Below are positions 1 through 6,532 of a DNA stretch of 11,470 bases, piece by piece. The stretch's first letter is position 1; each line of letters starts with the position of its first letter. The DNA comes from Pseudomonadota bacterium. Its GTDB lineage: Bacteria > Pseudomonadota > Gammaproteobacteria > Burkholderiales > Burkholderiaceae_D. Under the pieces are notes generated by a model, which saw only the letters and a program-made list of their open reading frames with translations, was not told the DNA's origin and searched no databases. Made by a program: the position numbers and the translations under genes. The stretch covers positions 1 to 11,470 of the forward strand of contig JAEVZY010000225.1 of NCBI GenBank assembly GCA_023392035.1, given 5' to 3'.

Positions 1-362
1 ACCAGTCGATCGCCTATGGCGCGCTGTTCACCGCCTATCATCTGCGGGTGAAAGCCATCGTGGCGCTGACCGAATCGGGCTCGACCGCGCTCTGGATGAG
101 CCGCCACAATATCGACATTCCCATCTACGCCTTGACCCAGCGCACCGCCACCGCGCGCCAGGCCGCCCTGTACCGCAATGTCTCGGCCATGGAATTGCCG
201 CAAAGTGCACATCCGGAAGTGGTGCTCAAAGCCGCCCAGGATTTGCTGTTGGCCAAAGGCATCGTCGAGCGCGGTGACATGATTGTGATGAGTTGGGGCG
301 AACCCATGGGCCAGAGCGGCGGCACCAACGCGCTCAAGATCGTGAAAGTGGGTGAGCACTAG
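1..362 (+). CDS. pyk: Pyruvate kinase, C-terminal part (5' end outside window)
   Basis: This is the last 119 codons of pyruvate kinase, which converts phosphoenolpyruvate and ADP to pyruvate and ATP in the final step of glycolysis. The open frame runs in from the left edge (first full codon at base 3) to TAG at 360-362. What is visible is the C-terminal regulatory domain: a stretch reading VKAIVALTESGSTALWMSR followed by IPIYALT, and near the end the typical GGTNALKIVKV ending preceded by DMIVMSWGEPMG. The catalytic barrel and the K+/Mg2+ sites lie outside the window, so activity cannot be judged from here. The aldolase gene starts 65 bases downstream on the same strand, giving two neighbouring glycolytic genes. 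No terminator is obvious in the gap, so read-through into fba is possible. Which isozyme (type I or II) it is cannot be decided from this fragment. Confidence 0.93.
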   Translation, partial: QSIAYGALFTAYHLRVKAIVALTESGSTALWMSRHNIDIPIYALTQRTATARQAALYRNVSAMELPQSAHPEVVLKAAQDLLLAKGIVERGDMIVMSWGEPMGQSGGTNALKIVKVGEH

Positions 363-427
363 GCGAATTTGCCTGGTCCAACCCAGTGAAACCAGTTTCA
401 AACAAGACCTTACTCCGGAGATAAGAC

Positions 428-1492
428 ATGCCTCTCGTATCCATGCGCCAATTGCTCGACCACGCTGCCGAGAACGGCTATGGCCTGCCTGCTTTCAACG
501 TCAACAATCTGGAGCAGGTGAGTGCCATCATGCAAGCGGCCGACGAAGTCAATTCGCCGGTCATCATGCAAGCCTCCGCCGGCGCCCGCAAATACGCCGG
601 CGAGGCTTTCCTGCGTCACCTGATTTCGGCGGCGGTGGAAGCCTATCCGCATATTCCGGTGGTGATGCACCAGGACCATGGCCAGTCGCCGGCGGTCTGC
701 ATGGCCGCCATCCGTTCCGGTTTTTCCTCGGTGATGATGGATGGCTCGCTGATGGAAGACGGCAAGAGCGTGGCCAGCTATGAGTACAACGTCGATGTGT
801 CGCGCAAAGTGGTGGAGTTCTCGCACGCCATCGGCGTCACGGTGGAAGCCGAACTGGGCGTGCTGGGTTCGCTGGAAACCATGAAGGGCGACAAGGAAGA
901 CGGCCACGGCGCCGAAGGCACCATGACGCGCGAGCAGTTGCTGACCGACGTCGCCCAGGCCGCCGACTTCGTGCGCCAGACCCAGTGCGATGCGCTGGCG
1001 ATTGCCATCGGCACCTCGCATGGCGCCTACAAGTTCTCGCGCAAGCCGACCGGCGACATCCTGGCCATCGAGCGCATCAAGGAAATCCACGCCCGCATTC
1101 CCAACACCCACCTGGTGATGCATGGCTCGTCCTCGGTGCCGCAGGAGCTGCTGGCGGAAATCCGCGAATTCGGCGGCGACATGAAGGAAACCTACGGCGT
1201 GCCGGTCGAAGAAATCCAGGAAGGCATCAAGCATGGCGTGCGCAAGATCAATATCGACACCGACATTCGCCTGGCGATGACGGGCGCGATCCGCCGCTAC
1301 CTGTTCGAGAATCCGTCCAAGTTCGACCCGCGCGACTACCTGAAGCCGGCGCGCGAAGCCGCCAAGCTGGTGTGCAAATCGCGCTTCCTGGCTTTCGGCT
1401 GCGAAGGCCAGGCCGGCCGCATCAAGCCGATCAACCTGGAGAAGATGGCCGAGCGTTACAAGAAGGGCGAACTGGCGCAGATCGTCCAGTAA
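428..1492 (+). CDS. fba: Class II fructose-bisphosphate aldolase (Calvin-cycle subtype)
   Basis: A 354-residue zinc-dependent aldolase that reversibly splits fructose 1,6-bisphosphate into dihydroxyacetone phosphate and glyceraldehyde 3-phosphate in the cytoplasm. The class II hallmarks are all visible: HQDHG at 81-85 (Asp83 as likely catalytic acid, His84 as zinc ligand), MMDGS at 103-107, VEAELG at 139-144, GTSHGAYK at 195-202 (His198 as zinc ligand), MHGSSS at 231-236 (His232 plus phosphate-binding loop) and NIDTD at 275-279. The length and the long insert around 150-166 fit the CbbA-like subtype rather than the E. coli FbaA type; that subtype is normal in betaproteobacteria without implying CO2 fixation. 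The ATG at 428 follows a CCGGAG ribosome site at 415-420. It sits between pyk and the purine genes, with a possible promoter for the latter beginning just after its stop codon. cbbA is an alternative symbol. Confidence 0.96.
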   Translation: MPLVSMRQLLDHAAENGYGLPAFNVNNLEQVSAIMQAADEVNSPVIMQASAGARKYAGEAFLRHLISAAVEAYPHIPVVMHQDHGQSPAVCMAAIRSGFSSVMMDGSLMEDGKSVASYEYNVDVSRKVVEFSHAIGVTVEAELGVLGSLETMKGDKEDGHGAEGTMTREQLLTDVAQAADFVRQTQCDALAIAIGTSHGAYKFSRKPTGDILAIERIKEIHARIPNTHLVMHGSSSVPQELLAEIREFGGDMKETYGVPVEEIQEGIKHGVRKINIDTDIRLAMTGAIRRYLFENPSKFDPRDYLKPAREAAKLVCKSRFLAFGCEGQAGRIKPINLEKMAERYKKGELAQIVQ

Positions 1493-1495
1493 AGC

Positions 1496-1522
1496 TTGCC
1501 TCCGGCCCGCCGCCGGTATAAT
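1496..1522 (+). promoter_or_regulatory. Putative sigma-70 promoter for the purC operon
   Basis: A perfect -10 hexamer TATAAT lies at 1517-1522, with TTGCCT (4 of 6 matches to TTGACA) at 1496-1501. The spacer is 15 bp, shorter than the ideal 17. The -35 begins just after the fba stop codon. The predicted transcript would start near 1529 and give purC a leader of about 70 nt. A 5-bp inverted repeat (CCGGC at 1502-1506, GCCGG at 1512-1516) fills the spacer. The perfect -10 in otherwise GC-rich DNA is the main support; the short spacer is the main doubt. Confidence 0.5.
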
Positions 1523-1537
1523 TCGATCCTTGAAACC

Positions 1538-1577
1538 GCCCGCCGCCTCGCAAGAGACCGGCGGGCAAACACTTTTT
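1538..1577 (+). terminator. Hairpin plus T-run in the purC leader (terminator or attenuator candidate)
   Basis: GCCCGCCG at 1538-1545 pairs perfectly with CGGCGGGC at 1559-1566, giving an 8-bp, almost all-GC stem with a 13-nt loop. A run of five T follows at 1573-1577, six bases after the stem. The offset weakens it as an intrinsic terminator. It lies downstream of the putative purC promoter and 22 nt before the purC ATG, so it could stop read-through from fba, attenuate purC, or both. No riboswitch aptamer is recognisable in the short leader. Confidence 0.4.
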
Positions 1578-1599
1578 GCAAGACCACCTTCAGCAGACC

Positions 1600-2496
1600 A
1601 TGAGCAGTCTTTACCAGTCCAGCATCCCCTCCCTGCCGCTCCTGGGCCGCGGCAAAGTGCGCGACAACTATGCTGTCGGCGACGACAAGATTTTGATTGT
1701 GACCACCGATCGGCTCTCGGCCTTCGACGTGGTGATGAACGAGCCGATTCCTGGCAAGGGCAAAGTGCTCAACCAGATGTCGGACTTCTGGTTTGAAAAG
1801 CTGGGCCATATCGTGCCCAATCACCTGACCGGGATTGCGCCGGAATCGGTGGTCAAGCCGGAAGAGGTGGAACAGGTGCGTGGCCGCGCCGTGGTGGCCA
1901 AGCGCCTGCAGCCTATCCTGGTGGAAGCGGTGGTGCGCGGCTACATCATCGGCTCGGGCTGGAAGGATTATCAGCAGGGCGGCGCCGTCTGCGGCATTCA
2001 ACTTCCGGCCGGCCTGCAGCAAGCCAGCAAGCTGGAGCAGCCGCTGTTCACCCCGGCCGCCAAGGCCGAAATGGGCGAGCACGATGAAAACATCAGCTTC
2101 GCCGACATGGAACAGCGCATCGGCGCCGAGCTGGCCCGAAAAATCCGCGACATCAGCATCCAGCTTTACACCGCCGCTGCCGACTACGCCGCCACCCGCG
2201 GCATCATCATTGCCGACACCAAGTTCGAATTCGGCCTGGACGACAAGGGCGTGCTGCACCTGATGGATGAAGTGCTGACCGCAGATTCTTCGCGCTTCTG
2301 GCCGGCCGATTCCTATCGCCCCGGCATTTCGCCGCCGTCTTTCGACAAGCAGTTCGTGCGCGATTACCTGGAAACCGTCACCAGCTGGAACAAGACCGCG
2401 CCCGCGCCGGCGCTGCCGCCTGAAGTGATCGAGAAAACCGGCGCCAAGTACCGCGAAGCGCTCAAGCGCCTCACCGGCCAGGACCTGAAGGACTGA
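1600..2496 (+). CDS. purC: SAICAR synthetase (phosphoribosylaminoimidazole-succinocarboxamide synthase)
   Basis: A 298-residue enzyme of de novo purine synthesis that joins CAIR and aspartate, using ATP, to form SAICAR. Recognisable parts are the N-terminal GRGKVRDNY at 16-24 (ATP-binding strand), TDRLSAFDVV at 36-45, the SAICAR synthetase signature EAVVRGYIIGSGW at 109-121 and the second signature LMDEVLTADSSRFWP at 221-235. Length fits the longer betaproteobacterial and yeast-like form (about 290-306 aa) rather than the 237-residue E. coli type. I chose the ATG at 1600 because the protein then starts just before the conserved LYQSSIPSLPLLGRGKVRD stretch; an in-frame TTG at 1576 would add eight residues. 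Neither start has a strong Shine-Dalgarno sequence, so translation may be modest. purE begins 2 nt after the stop, and purC is probably the first gene of a purC-purE-purK-sua5 operon. Confidence 0.96.
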   Translation: MSSLYQSSIPSLPLLGRGKVRDNYAVGDDKILIVTTDRLSAFDVVMNEPIPGKGKVLNQMSDFWFEKLGHIVPNHLTGIAPESVVKPEEVEQVRGRAVVAKRLQPILVEAVVRGYIIGSGWKDYQQGGAVCGIQLPAGLQQASKLEQPLFTPAAKAEMGEHDENISFADMEQRIGAELARKIRDISIQLYTAAADYAATRGIIIADTKFEFGLDDKGVLHLMDEVLTADSSRFWPADSYRPGISPPSFDKQFVRDYLETVTSWNKTAPAPALPPEVIEKTGAKYREALKRLTGQDLKD

Positions 2497-2498
2497 GG

Positions 2499-3008
2499 AT
2501 GAAGATCAAGGAATTGGTCGAAACACGCGTGCAAATCGGCGTCGTGATGGGTTCGCAGTCCGACTGGGAAGTGATGCAGCATGCGGTCGCCATCCTCAAG
2601 GAATTCGGTATCGCCCATGAAGCGAAAGTGGTGTCGGCGCATCGCATGCCGGATGACATGTTCGCCTATGCCGAATCGGCCCGCGAGCGCGGCCTTGCTG
2701 CCATCATCGCCGGTGCCGGCGGCGCGGCGCATCTGCCGGGCATGATCGCCGCCAAGACCATCGTTCCGGTGCTGGGCGTGCCGGTGCCTTCCAAGTATTT
2801 GCGCGGCGAAGATTCCTTGCTGTCCATCGTGCAGATGCCCAAGGGCATACCGGTGGCCACCTTTGCCATCGGCGAAGCGGGCGCGGCCAATGCGGCGCTG
2901 GCGGCAGTGGCAATGCTGGCCACGCGCGACGAGCAACTGGCGGCGAAGCTGGAAGAATTTCGCGCCCGCCAAAGCGACGCGGCCCGTGCCATGAAATTGC
3001 CGGCATGA
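2499..3008 (+). CDS. purE: N5-carboxyaminoimidazole ribonucleotide mutase
   Basis: A 169-residue class I PurE that converts N5-CAIR to CAIR, the substrate of PurC. The diagnostic features are GVVMGSQSDWEVM at 14-26 (the nucleotide-binding Ser/Asp loop), SAHRMP at 46-51 with the catalytic His48, and GAGGAAHLPGM at 72-82. The presence of a separate PurK next door fits the two-step bacterial route and a mutase (class I) rather than a direct AIR carboxylase (class II). The ATG is 2 nt after the purC stop, with purine-rich GAAGGACTGAGG as ribosome site inside the end of purC. The stop overlaps the purK start as ATGA, indicating translational coupling. The first ten residues precede the core and are slightly longer than in E. 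coli; this is common in the family. Confidence 0.96.
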   Translation: MKIKELVETRVQIGVVMGSQSDWEVMQHAVAILKEFGIAHEAKVVSAHRMPDDMFAYAESARERGLAAIIAGAGGAAHLPGMIAAKTIVPVLGVPVPSKYLRGEDSLLSIVQMPKGIPVATFAIGEAGAANAALAAVAMLATRDEQLAAKLEEFRARQSDAARAMKLPA

Positions 3009-4303
3009 GCGCGTCGAAAAAGCCTGTCTCGCAAGGACCCGCATCAAAAGGGAAGGCTGCGCAGGCTTCCTCTTCCCAAGGCTCCGCTTCACAAGGTCCT
3101 GCTTCTCAAGGTCCGTTCCTGCCCGGCGCCACCAGCGCCACCTGGTTGGGTGTGATGGGCGGCGGCCAGCTCGGCCGCATGTTCGCCCATGCCGCGCAGA
3201 TGATGGGTTACAAGGTCACGGTGCTGGAGCCGGCGCAGGATTGTCCGGCCGGCCATGCGGCCGACCATCTGCTCAACGCCGGCTATACCGATGAAGCAGC
3301 CTTGGACGAGATGGCGGCGCAGTGCGTGGCTGTCACCACCGAATTCGAGAACGTGCCGGCGCAAAGCCTGGCGCATCTGGCAAAAAAGATCGTGGTCGCG
3401 CCCTCGGCCGCCAATGTCTCGATTGCCCAGGACCGCATCGCCGAGAAGCGCTTCTTCACCGACTGCTTCACCCGTTCCGGCGTGCTGCCCGCACCCTGGC
3501 ATGCGATTTCCGCGGAAGCCGACATCGACGCCATCCCCGATACGCTCCTGCCCGGCATCCTGAAAACCGTGCGCATGGGCTATGACGGCAAGGGCCAGGT
3601 GCGCGTCACCAGCCGGGCGCAGGTGAAGGACGCGTTCGCGCAATTGCGCGGCGTGCCCTGCGTGCTGGAAAAAATGCTGCCGCTGGCCTATGAAGTTTCG
3701 GTGCTGGCCGCGCGCGGCGCCGACGGCCAGGCCGTGGTCTATCCGATCGCCGAGAATGTGCATCGCGACGGCATCCTGTTCACCACCACCGTGCCCGGTC
3801 CCCATGTCAGCGCCGAGCGCGCCGAGCAGGCGCAACAGGCGGCGCTGGCGATCATTGCCGAGCTGGGCTACGTGGGCGTGCTGTGCATAGAATTTTTCGT
3901 GCTGCAGGACGGCTCGCTGGTGGTCAACGAGATGGCGCCGCGCCCGCACAACAGCGGCCACTACACCATCGATGCCTGCGTCACCAGCCAGTTCGCGCAG
4001 CAGGTGCGCGCCATGGCCGGCCTGCCCTTGGGCGACACCCGCCAGCATTCACCGGCGGTGATGTTGAACATCCTGGGCGACATCTGGTTCAAGGGCGATG
4101 AAGACAGCCCGCGCGAACCGCCCTGGGAGCGCGTGCTGGCCCTGCCGGGCGCCAATCTGCACCTGTACGGCAAGGACGATCCGCGCCGCGGCCGCAAGAT
4201 GGGCCATGTCACTTTCGTCGCGCCCACGCTGCAGGAGGCGCAGCAGCATTTCCGCGATGCCTGCGTCCTGCTGGGCATCGCCGGCGAGCGCTTCCATGGC
4301 TGA
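3005..4303 (+). CDS. purK: N5-carboxyaminoimidazole ribonucleotide synthase
   Basis: A 432-residue ATP-grasp enzyme that makes N5-CAIR from AIR, bicarbonate and ATP, feeding PurE. The core begins at WLGVMGGGQLGRM (47-59), the N-terminal dinucleotide-fold-like strand. ATP-grasp elements follow: TVRMGYDGKGQV, the lysine- and glutamate-bearing VLEKMLPLAYEVSV, GVLCIEFFV, and the metal- and substrate-binding VNEMAPRPHNSGHYTIDAC. The ATG overlaps the purE stop by 4 nt, and the 3' end overlaps sua5 by 8 nt. Unusual is a tail of about 46 residues before the core, rich in Ser, Gln, Gly, Ala and Pro with repeated QGPAS or QGSAS units at 10-14, 25-29 and 30-34. It has no signal-peptide character and uses A/T-ending codons unlike the rest of the gene. 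An internal start at the ATG of Met51 would delete the first strand, so the long form is more likely real. Confidence 0.95.
   Translation: MSASKKPVSQGPASKGKAAQASSSQGSASQGPASQGPFLPGATSATWLGVMGGGQLGRMFAHAAQMMGYKVTVLEPAQDCPAGHAADHLLNAGYTDEAALDEMAAQCVAVTTEFENVPAQSLAHLAKKIVVAPSAANVSIAQDRIAEKRFFTDCFTRSGVLPAPWHAISAEADIDAIPDTLLPGILKTVRMGYDGKGQVRVTSRAQVKDAFAQLRGVPCVLEKMLPLAYEVSVLAARGADGQAVVYPIAENVHRDGILFTTTVPGPHVSAERAEQAQQAALAIIAELGYVGVLCIEFFVLQDGSLVVNEMAPRPHNSGHYTIDACVTSQFAQQVRAMAGLPLGDTRQHSPAVMLNILGDIWFKGDEDSPREPPWERVLALPGANLHLYGKDDPRRGRKMGHVTFVAPTLQEAQQHFRDACVLLGIAGERFHG
3077..3115 (+). repeat. 15-bp imperfect tandem repeat in the purK 5' end
   Basis: Two full units (3077-3091 and 3092-3106) and a 9-base partial unit (3107-3115) repeat with a 15-bp period, each beginning CAAGG. 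A related diverged copy sits at 3032-3046. The units encode the pentapeptide Gln-Gly-(Pro/Ser)-Ala-Ser in the N-terminal tail of PurK. The period is a multiple of three, so unit gain or loss would keep the frame. Confidence 0.8.
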
Positions 4304-5318
4304 GCCGGCGCCGGCCGATGCCAGCGCCGTCGCCGCCGCGGCGCATCTGCTGGAAGCCGGCGAACTGGTGGCCTTGCCCACCGAGACCGTCTACGGTCTC
4401 GGGGCGGATGCCGAGAACCCCGAAGCCGTGGCAAAAATCTATGCCGCCAAGGGCCGTCCGGCCGGCCATCCGCTGATTGTCCATATTGCGCCCGAGGCTG
4501 AGCTGAGCCACTGGGCCAGTGAAATTCCGCCCGAGGCGCGCGCCCTGGCCAGCGCGTTCTGGCCTGGTCCGCTGACCATGATCCTGAAGCGCAATCCCGC
4601 CGTTCCCGCCGCCGTCGCCGGCGGCCAGGACAGCATAGGCTTGCGCTGTCCTTCGCATCCGGTAGCAATCGCCTTGCTGCGCGCCTTCAAGGGCGGGCGG
4701 GGCGGCATTGCCGCGCCCAGCGCCAACCGCTTCGGCCATGTGAGCCCGACCACCGCCGCCCACGTGCGCGAAGAGTTCGGGGCCGATCATCCCCTGGTGC
4801 GCTGCGTGCTGGAGGGCGGGCAGAGCGAGGTGGGGCTGGAATCCACCATCATCGACCTCTCGCGCCTGGAATCGCAGGGCCCGGTCCTGCTGCGTCCGGG
4901 GCGCTTGAGCCTGCCGGAACTGGAGGCGGTGCTGGGCCGTCCGGTCGGCTTGCCGGACGCCGCCGCGCCGCGCGTTTCCGGTTCGCTCGAATCGCATTAC
5001 GCGCCGATGACGCCGCTGGCCATGGTGCCGGCCGGGCAACTGGAAGAGGTGCTGCAAGGCCTGGCTGCGGCCCGGCGCCGGGTCGCCTTGCTCGCCATGC
5101 ATGTGCCGGCGCAGCAGAGCGCCGCCCTGCGCCAGATCGCGGCCGATGCATCCGGCTATGGCCACGACTTGTACGCTGCCTTGCGCGAGCTCGACCACAT
5201 GGGCGCCGATCTGATCGTGGTCGAAGCCCCGCCGCAAGAGCCGCAATGGGATGCGGTCAACGACCGCCTGCGGCGCGCCGCCTTCGATTCGCGCCACATC
5301 CTGGCACGGATGCTGTAG
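4296..5318 (+). CDS. L-threonylcarbamoyladenylate synthase, Sua5 (two-domain) type
   Basis: A 340-residue Sua5/YciO/YrdC protein that makes threonylcarbamoyl-AMP from threonine, bicarbonate and ATP for the t6A37 modification of ANN-decoding tRNAs. The YrdC domain (about 8-215) shows PTETVYGLGAD at 28-38, the KGRP loop with Lys52 and Arg54 followed by HPL at 58-60, and APSANRFGHVSPTTA with Ser142 and Asn144. The linker motif SHYAP at 233-237 and a C-terminal Sua5 domain (about 245-340) distinguish it from the short TsaC type (about 190 aa). I chose the ATG at 4296, which overlaps the purK stop by 8 nt; the open frame continues upstream only as purK out-of-frame sequence. The overlap suggests coupled translation at the end of the purine operon. 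The symbol tsaC2, sua5 or ywlC could be used; I leave it blank because naming varies. Confidence 0.92.
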   Translation: MAEPAPADASAVAAAAHLLEAGELVALPTETVYGLGADAENPEAVAKIYAAKGRPAGHPLIVHIAPEAELSHWASEIPPEARALASAFWPGPLTMILKRNPAVPAAVAGGQDSIGLRCPSHPVAIALLRAFKGGRGGIAAPSANRFGHVSPTTAAHVREEFGADHPLVRCVLEGGQSEVGLESTIIDLSRLESQGPVLLRPGRLSLPELEAVLGRPVGLPDAAAPRVSGSLESHYAPMTPLAMVPAGQLEEVLQGLAAARRRVALLAMHVPAQQSAALRQIAADASGYGHDLYAALRELDHMGADLIVVEAPPQEPQWDAVNDRLRRAAFDSRHILARML

Positions 5319-5333
5319 TGCGGTAGTGCCGAA

Positions 5334-5357
5334 GTCAAAGTACCTGACCCCGAATTT
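5334..5357. repeat. Possible remnant of a dispersed intergenic repeat
   Basis: The 104-bp gap between sua5 and the metallopeptidase gene contains AAAGTACCTGACCCC at 5338-5352. It closely resembles, from memory, the GGGGTCAG-GTAC-type motif found at the ends of REP-like and IS-associated intergenic repeats in many proteobacteria. Its AT-rich flanks (GTCA before, GAATTTG after) differ from the surrounding coding DNA. No transposase, second copy or target duplication is visible in this window, so only sequence resemblance supports it. Confidence 0.3.
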
Positions 5358-5422
5358 GCGGTTTTCGATGCCTTGTCAGGCCGTGTCTCGCTACACTGGA
5401 TCGTCGATCTGGCGAGGCCTCC

Positions 5423-6532
5423 ATGAACACCTTCCACTGCGACCGCTGTGGCGCCCAGGTTTTTTACGAGAACACCCGCTGCGAAAACTGCGGCGGCATG
5501 CTGGGTTACCAGCCGGAACACCGGGCCATCAGCACCTTTGAACCGGCGGCTGAGGGCACCTGGAAAAGCCTGAATCCGGCAAATGCGGGACGCCATTATC
5601 GGCAGTGCCGCAACTACGCGCGCGAGAACGTCTGCAACTGGATGATCGATGCCGGGGATGGCGACGGCGAGCTGTGCGCTTCCTGCCAGCTCACGCGCGT
5701 CATTCCTTCGCTGGACAAGCCGGTCAATCGCCTTTACTGGAATCGCCTGGAGACCGCCAAGCGCCGCCTGCTGTACTCGCTGTGGCAATTGCATTTGCAG
5801 CCGGAACCCAAGCTCAACGATCCCAACCACGGCCTGGCCTTCGAATTCCTGGAAGACACCCCGCGCGCCAGGGTCATGACCGGGCATGCCAGCGGCGTCA
5901 TTACCATCAACATCTGCGAGGCCGATCCGGCGCGGCGCGAAGAACTGCGCGAGCAGATGCATGAGCCCTATCGCACCCTGCTTGGCCATTTCCGCCATGA
6001 AAGCGGGCATTACTATTTCGACCTGCTGATCGCCAACGATGGGGCGCGGCGCGAGGCCTTTCGCGAGCTCTTCGGCGACGAACGCCAGGACTATGCCGAG
6101 GCGCTCAAGCGCCATTACCAGCAGCCGCCGTCCGAAGACTGGGCCTTGAACCACGTCTCGCATTACGCCAGCTCGCATCCCTGGGAAGACTGGGCCGAGA
6201 CCTGGGCCCACTATCTGCACATCTTCGATACGCTGGATACGGCCCATGCCTGCGGCGTCAAGCTGCGCCCGGAATCCCCCAACGAGCCGGTGCTGGAATT
6301 GAAGACGCATCCGCTGCAAACCCGTTCGTGGAACCAGATTTCGGCCGACTGGTTTGCGCTGTCCTATCTGCTCAACAGCCTCAACCGAAGCATAGGCATG
6401 CCTGACGCCTATCCTTTTGCGTTGTCACCGACGGTGCAGAAGAAACTGCAATTCGTGCATGACCTGGTCAGGGCGCATGCGCCGAGGCAGCCGGAAGCGA
6501 GCTCGGCGGCAGTGCCGGCGACAAGGACGTAG
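5423..6532 (+). CDS. Putative zinc-ribbon, zinc-dependent metallopeptidase
   Basis: A 369-residue protein with an N-terminal zinc ribbon and a gluzincin-like centre. Cys6, Cys9, Cys20 and Cys23 form a CxxC-x10-CxxC ribbon. Cys62, Cys71, Cys85 and Cys88 could form a second metal site. The helix with HESGHYYFDLL at 192-202 carries the HExxH zinc motif (His192, Glu193, His196), and EDWAETWAH at 255-263 supplies candidate third ligands (Glu255 or Glu259). This layout matches the family annotated as putative zinc-binding metallopeptidase (zinc-ribbon domain plus DUF2248/Peptidase_Mx); no substrate is known to me. There is no signal peptide, so it is probably cytoplasmic. The ATG follows GAGG at 5414-5417. 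Its last 65 bp overlap the end of the opposite-strand alpha-E gene. The family assignment comes from recognition, and peptidase activity is inferred from the motif. Confidence 0.85.
   Translation: MNTFHCDRCGAQVFYENTRCENCGGMLGYQPEHRAISTFEPAAEGTWKSLNPANAGRHYRQCRNYARENVCNWMIDAGDGDGELCASCQLTRVIPSLDKPVNRLYWNRLETAKRRLLYSLWQLHLQPEPKLNDPNHGLAFEFLEDTPRARVMTGHASGVITINICEADPARREELREQMHEPYRTLLGHFRHESGHYYFDLLIANDGARREAFRELFGDERQDYAEALKRHYQQPPSEDWALNHVSHYASSHPWEDWAETWAHYLHIFDTLDTAHACGVKLRPESPNEPVLELKTHPLQTRSWNQISADWFALSYLLNSLNRSIGMPDAYPFALSPTVQKKLQFVHDLVRAHAPRQPEASSAAVPATRT

Noticed and set aside
410..1234. Long minus-strand open frame opposite the fba gene
   Set aside because: It is a high-GC mirror of the aldolase gene, rich in His, Arg and Gly with no recognisable domain; fba is complete and clearly real.
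4098..4295. Upstream extension of the sua5 reading frame
   Set aside because: It lies inside purK out of frame and looks like random Arg/Ala/Ser-rich sequence; the ATG at 4296 begins right at the YrdC domain.
4209..5297. Minus-strand open frame of 362 codons opposite sua5
   Set aside because: Composition is typical of antisense GC-rich frames and it covers a well-conserved two-domain Sua5 protein.
5373..5397. TTGTCA ... TACACT as a promoter for the metallopeptidase
   Set aside because: The spacer is only 13 bp, too short for a normal sigma-70 promoter, and no other -35 fits the -10-like hexamer.
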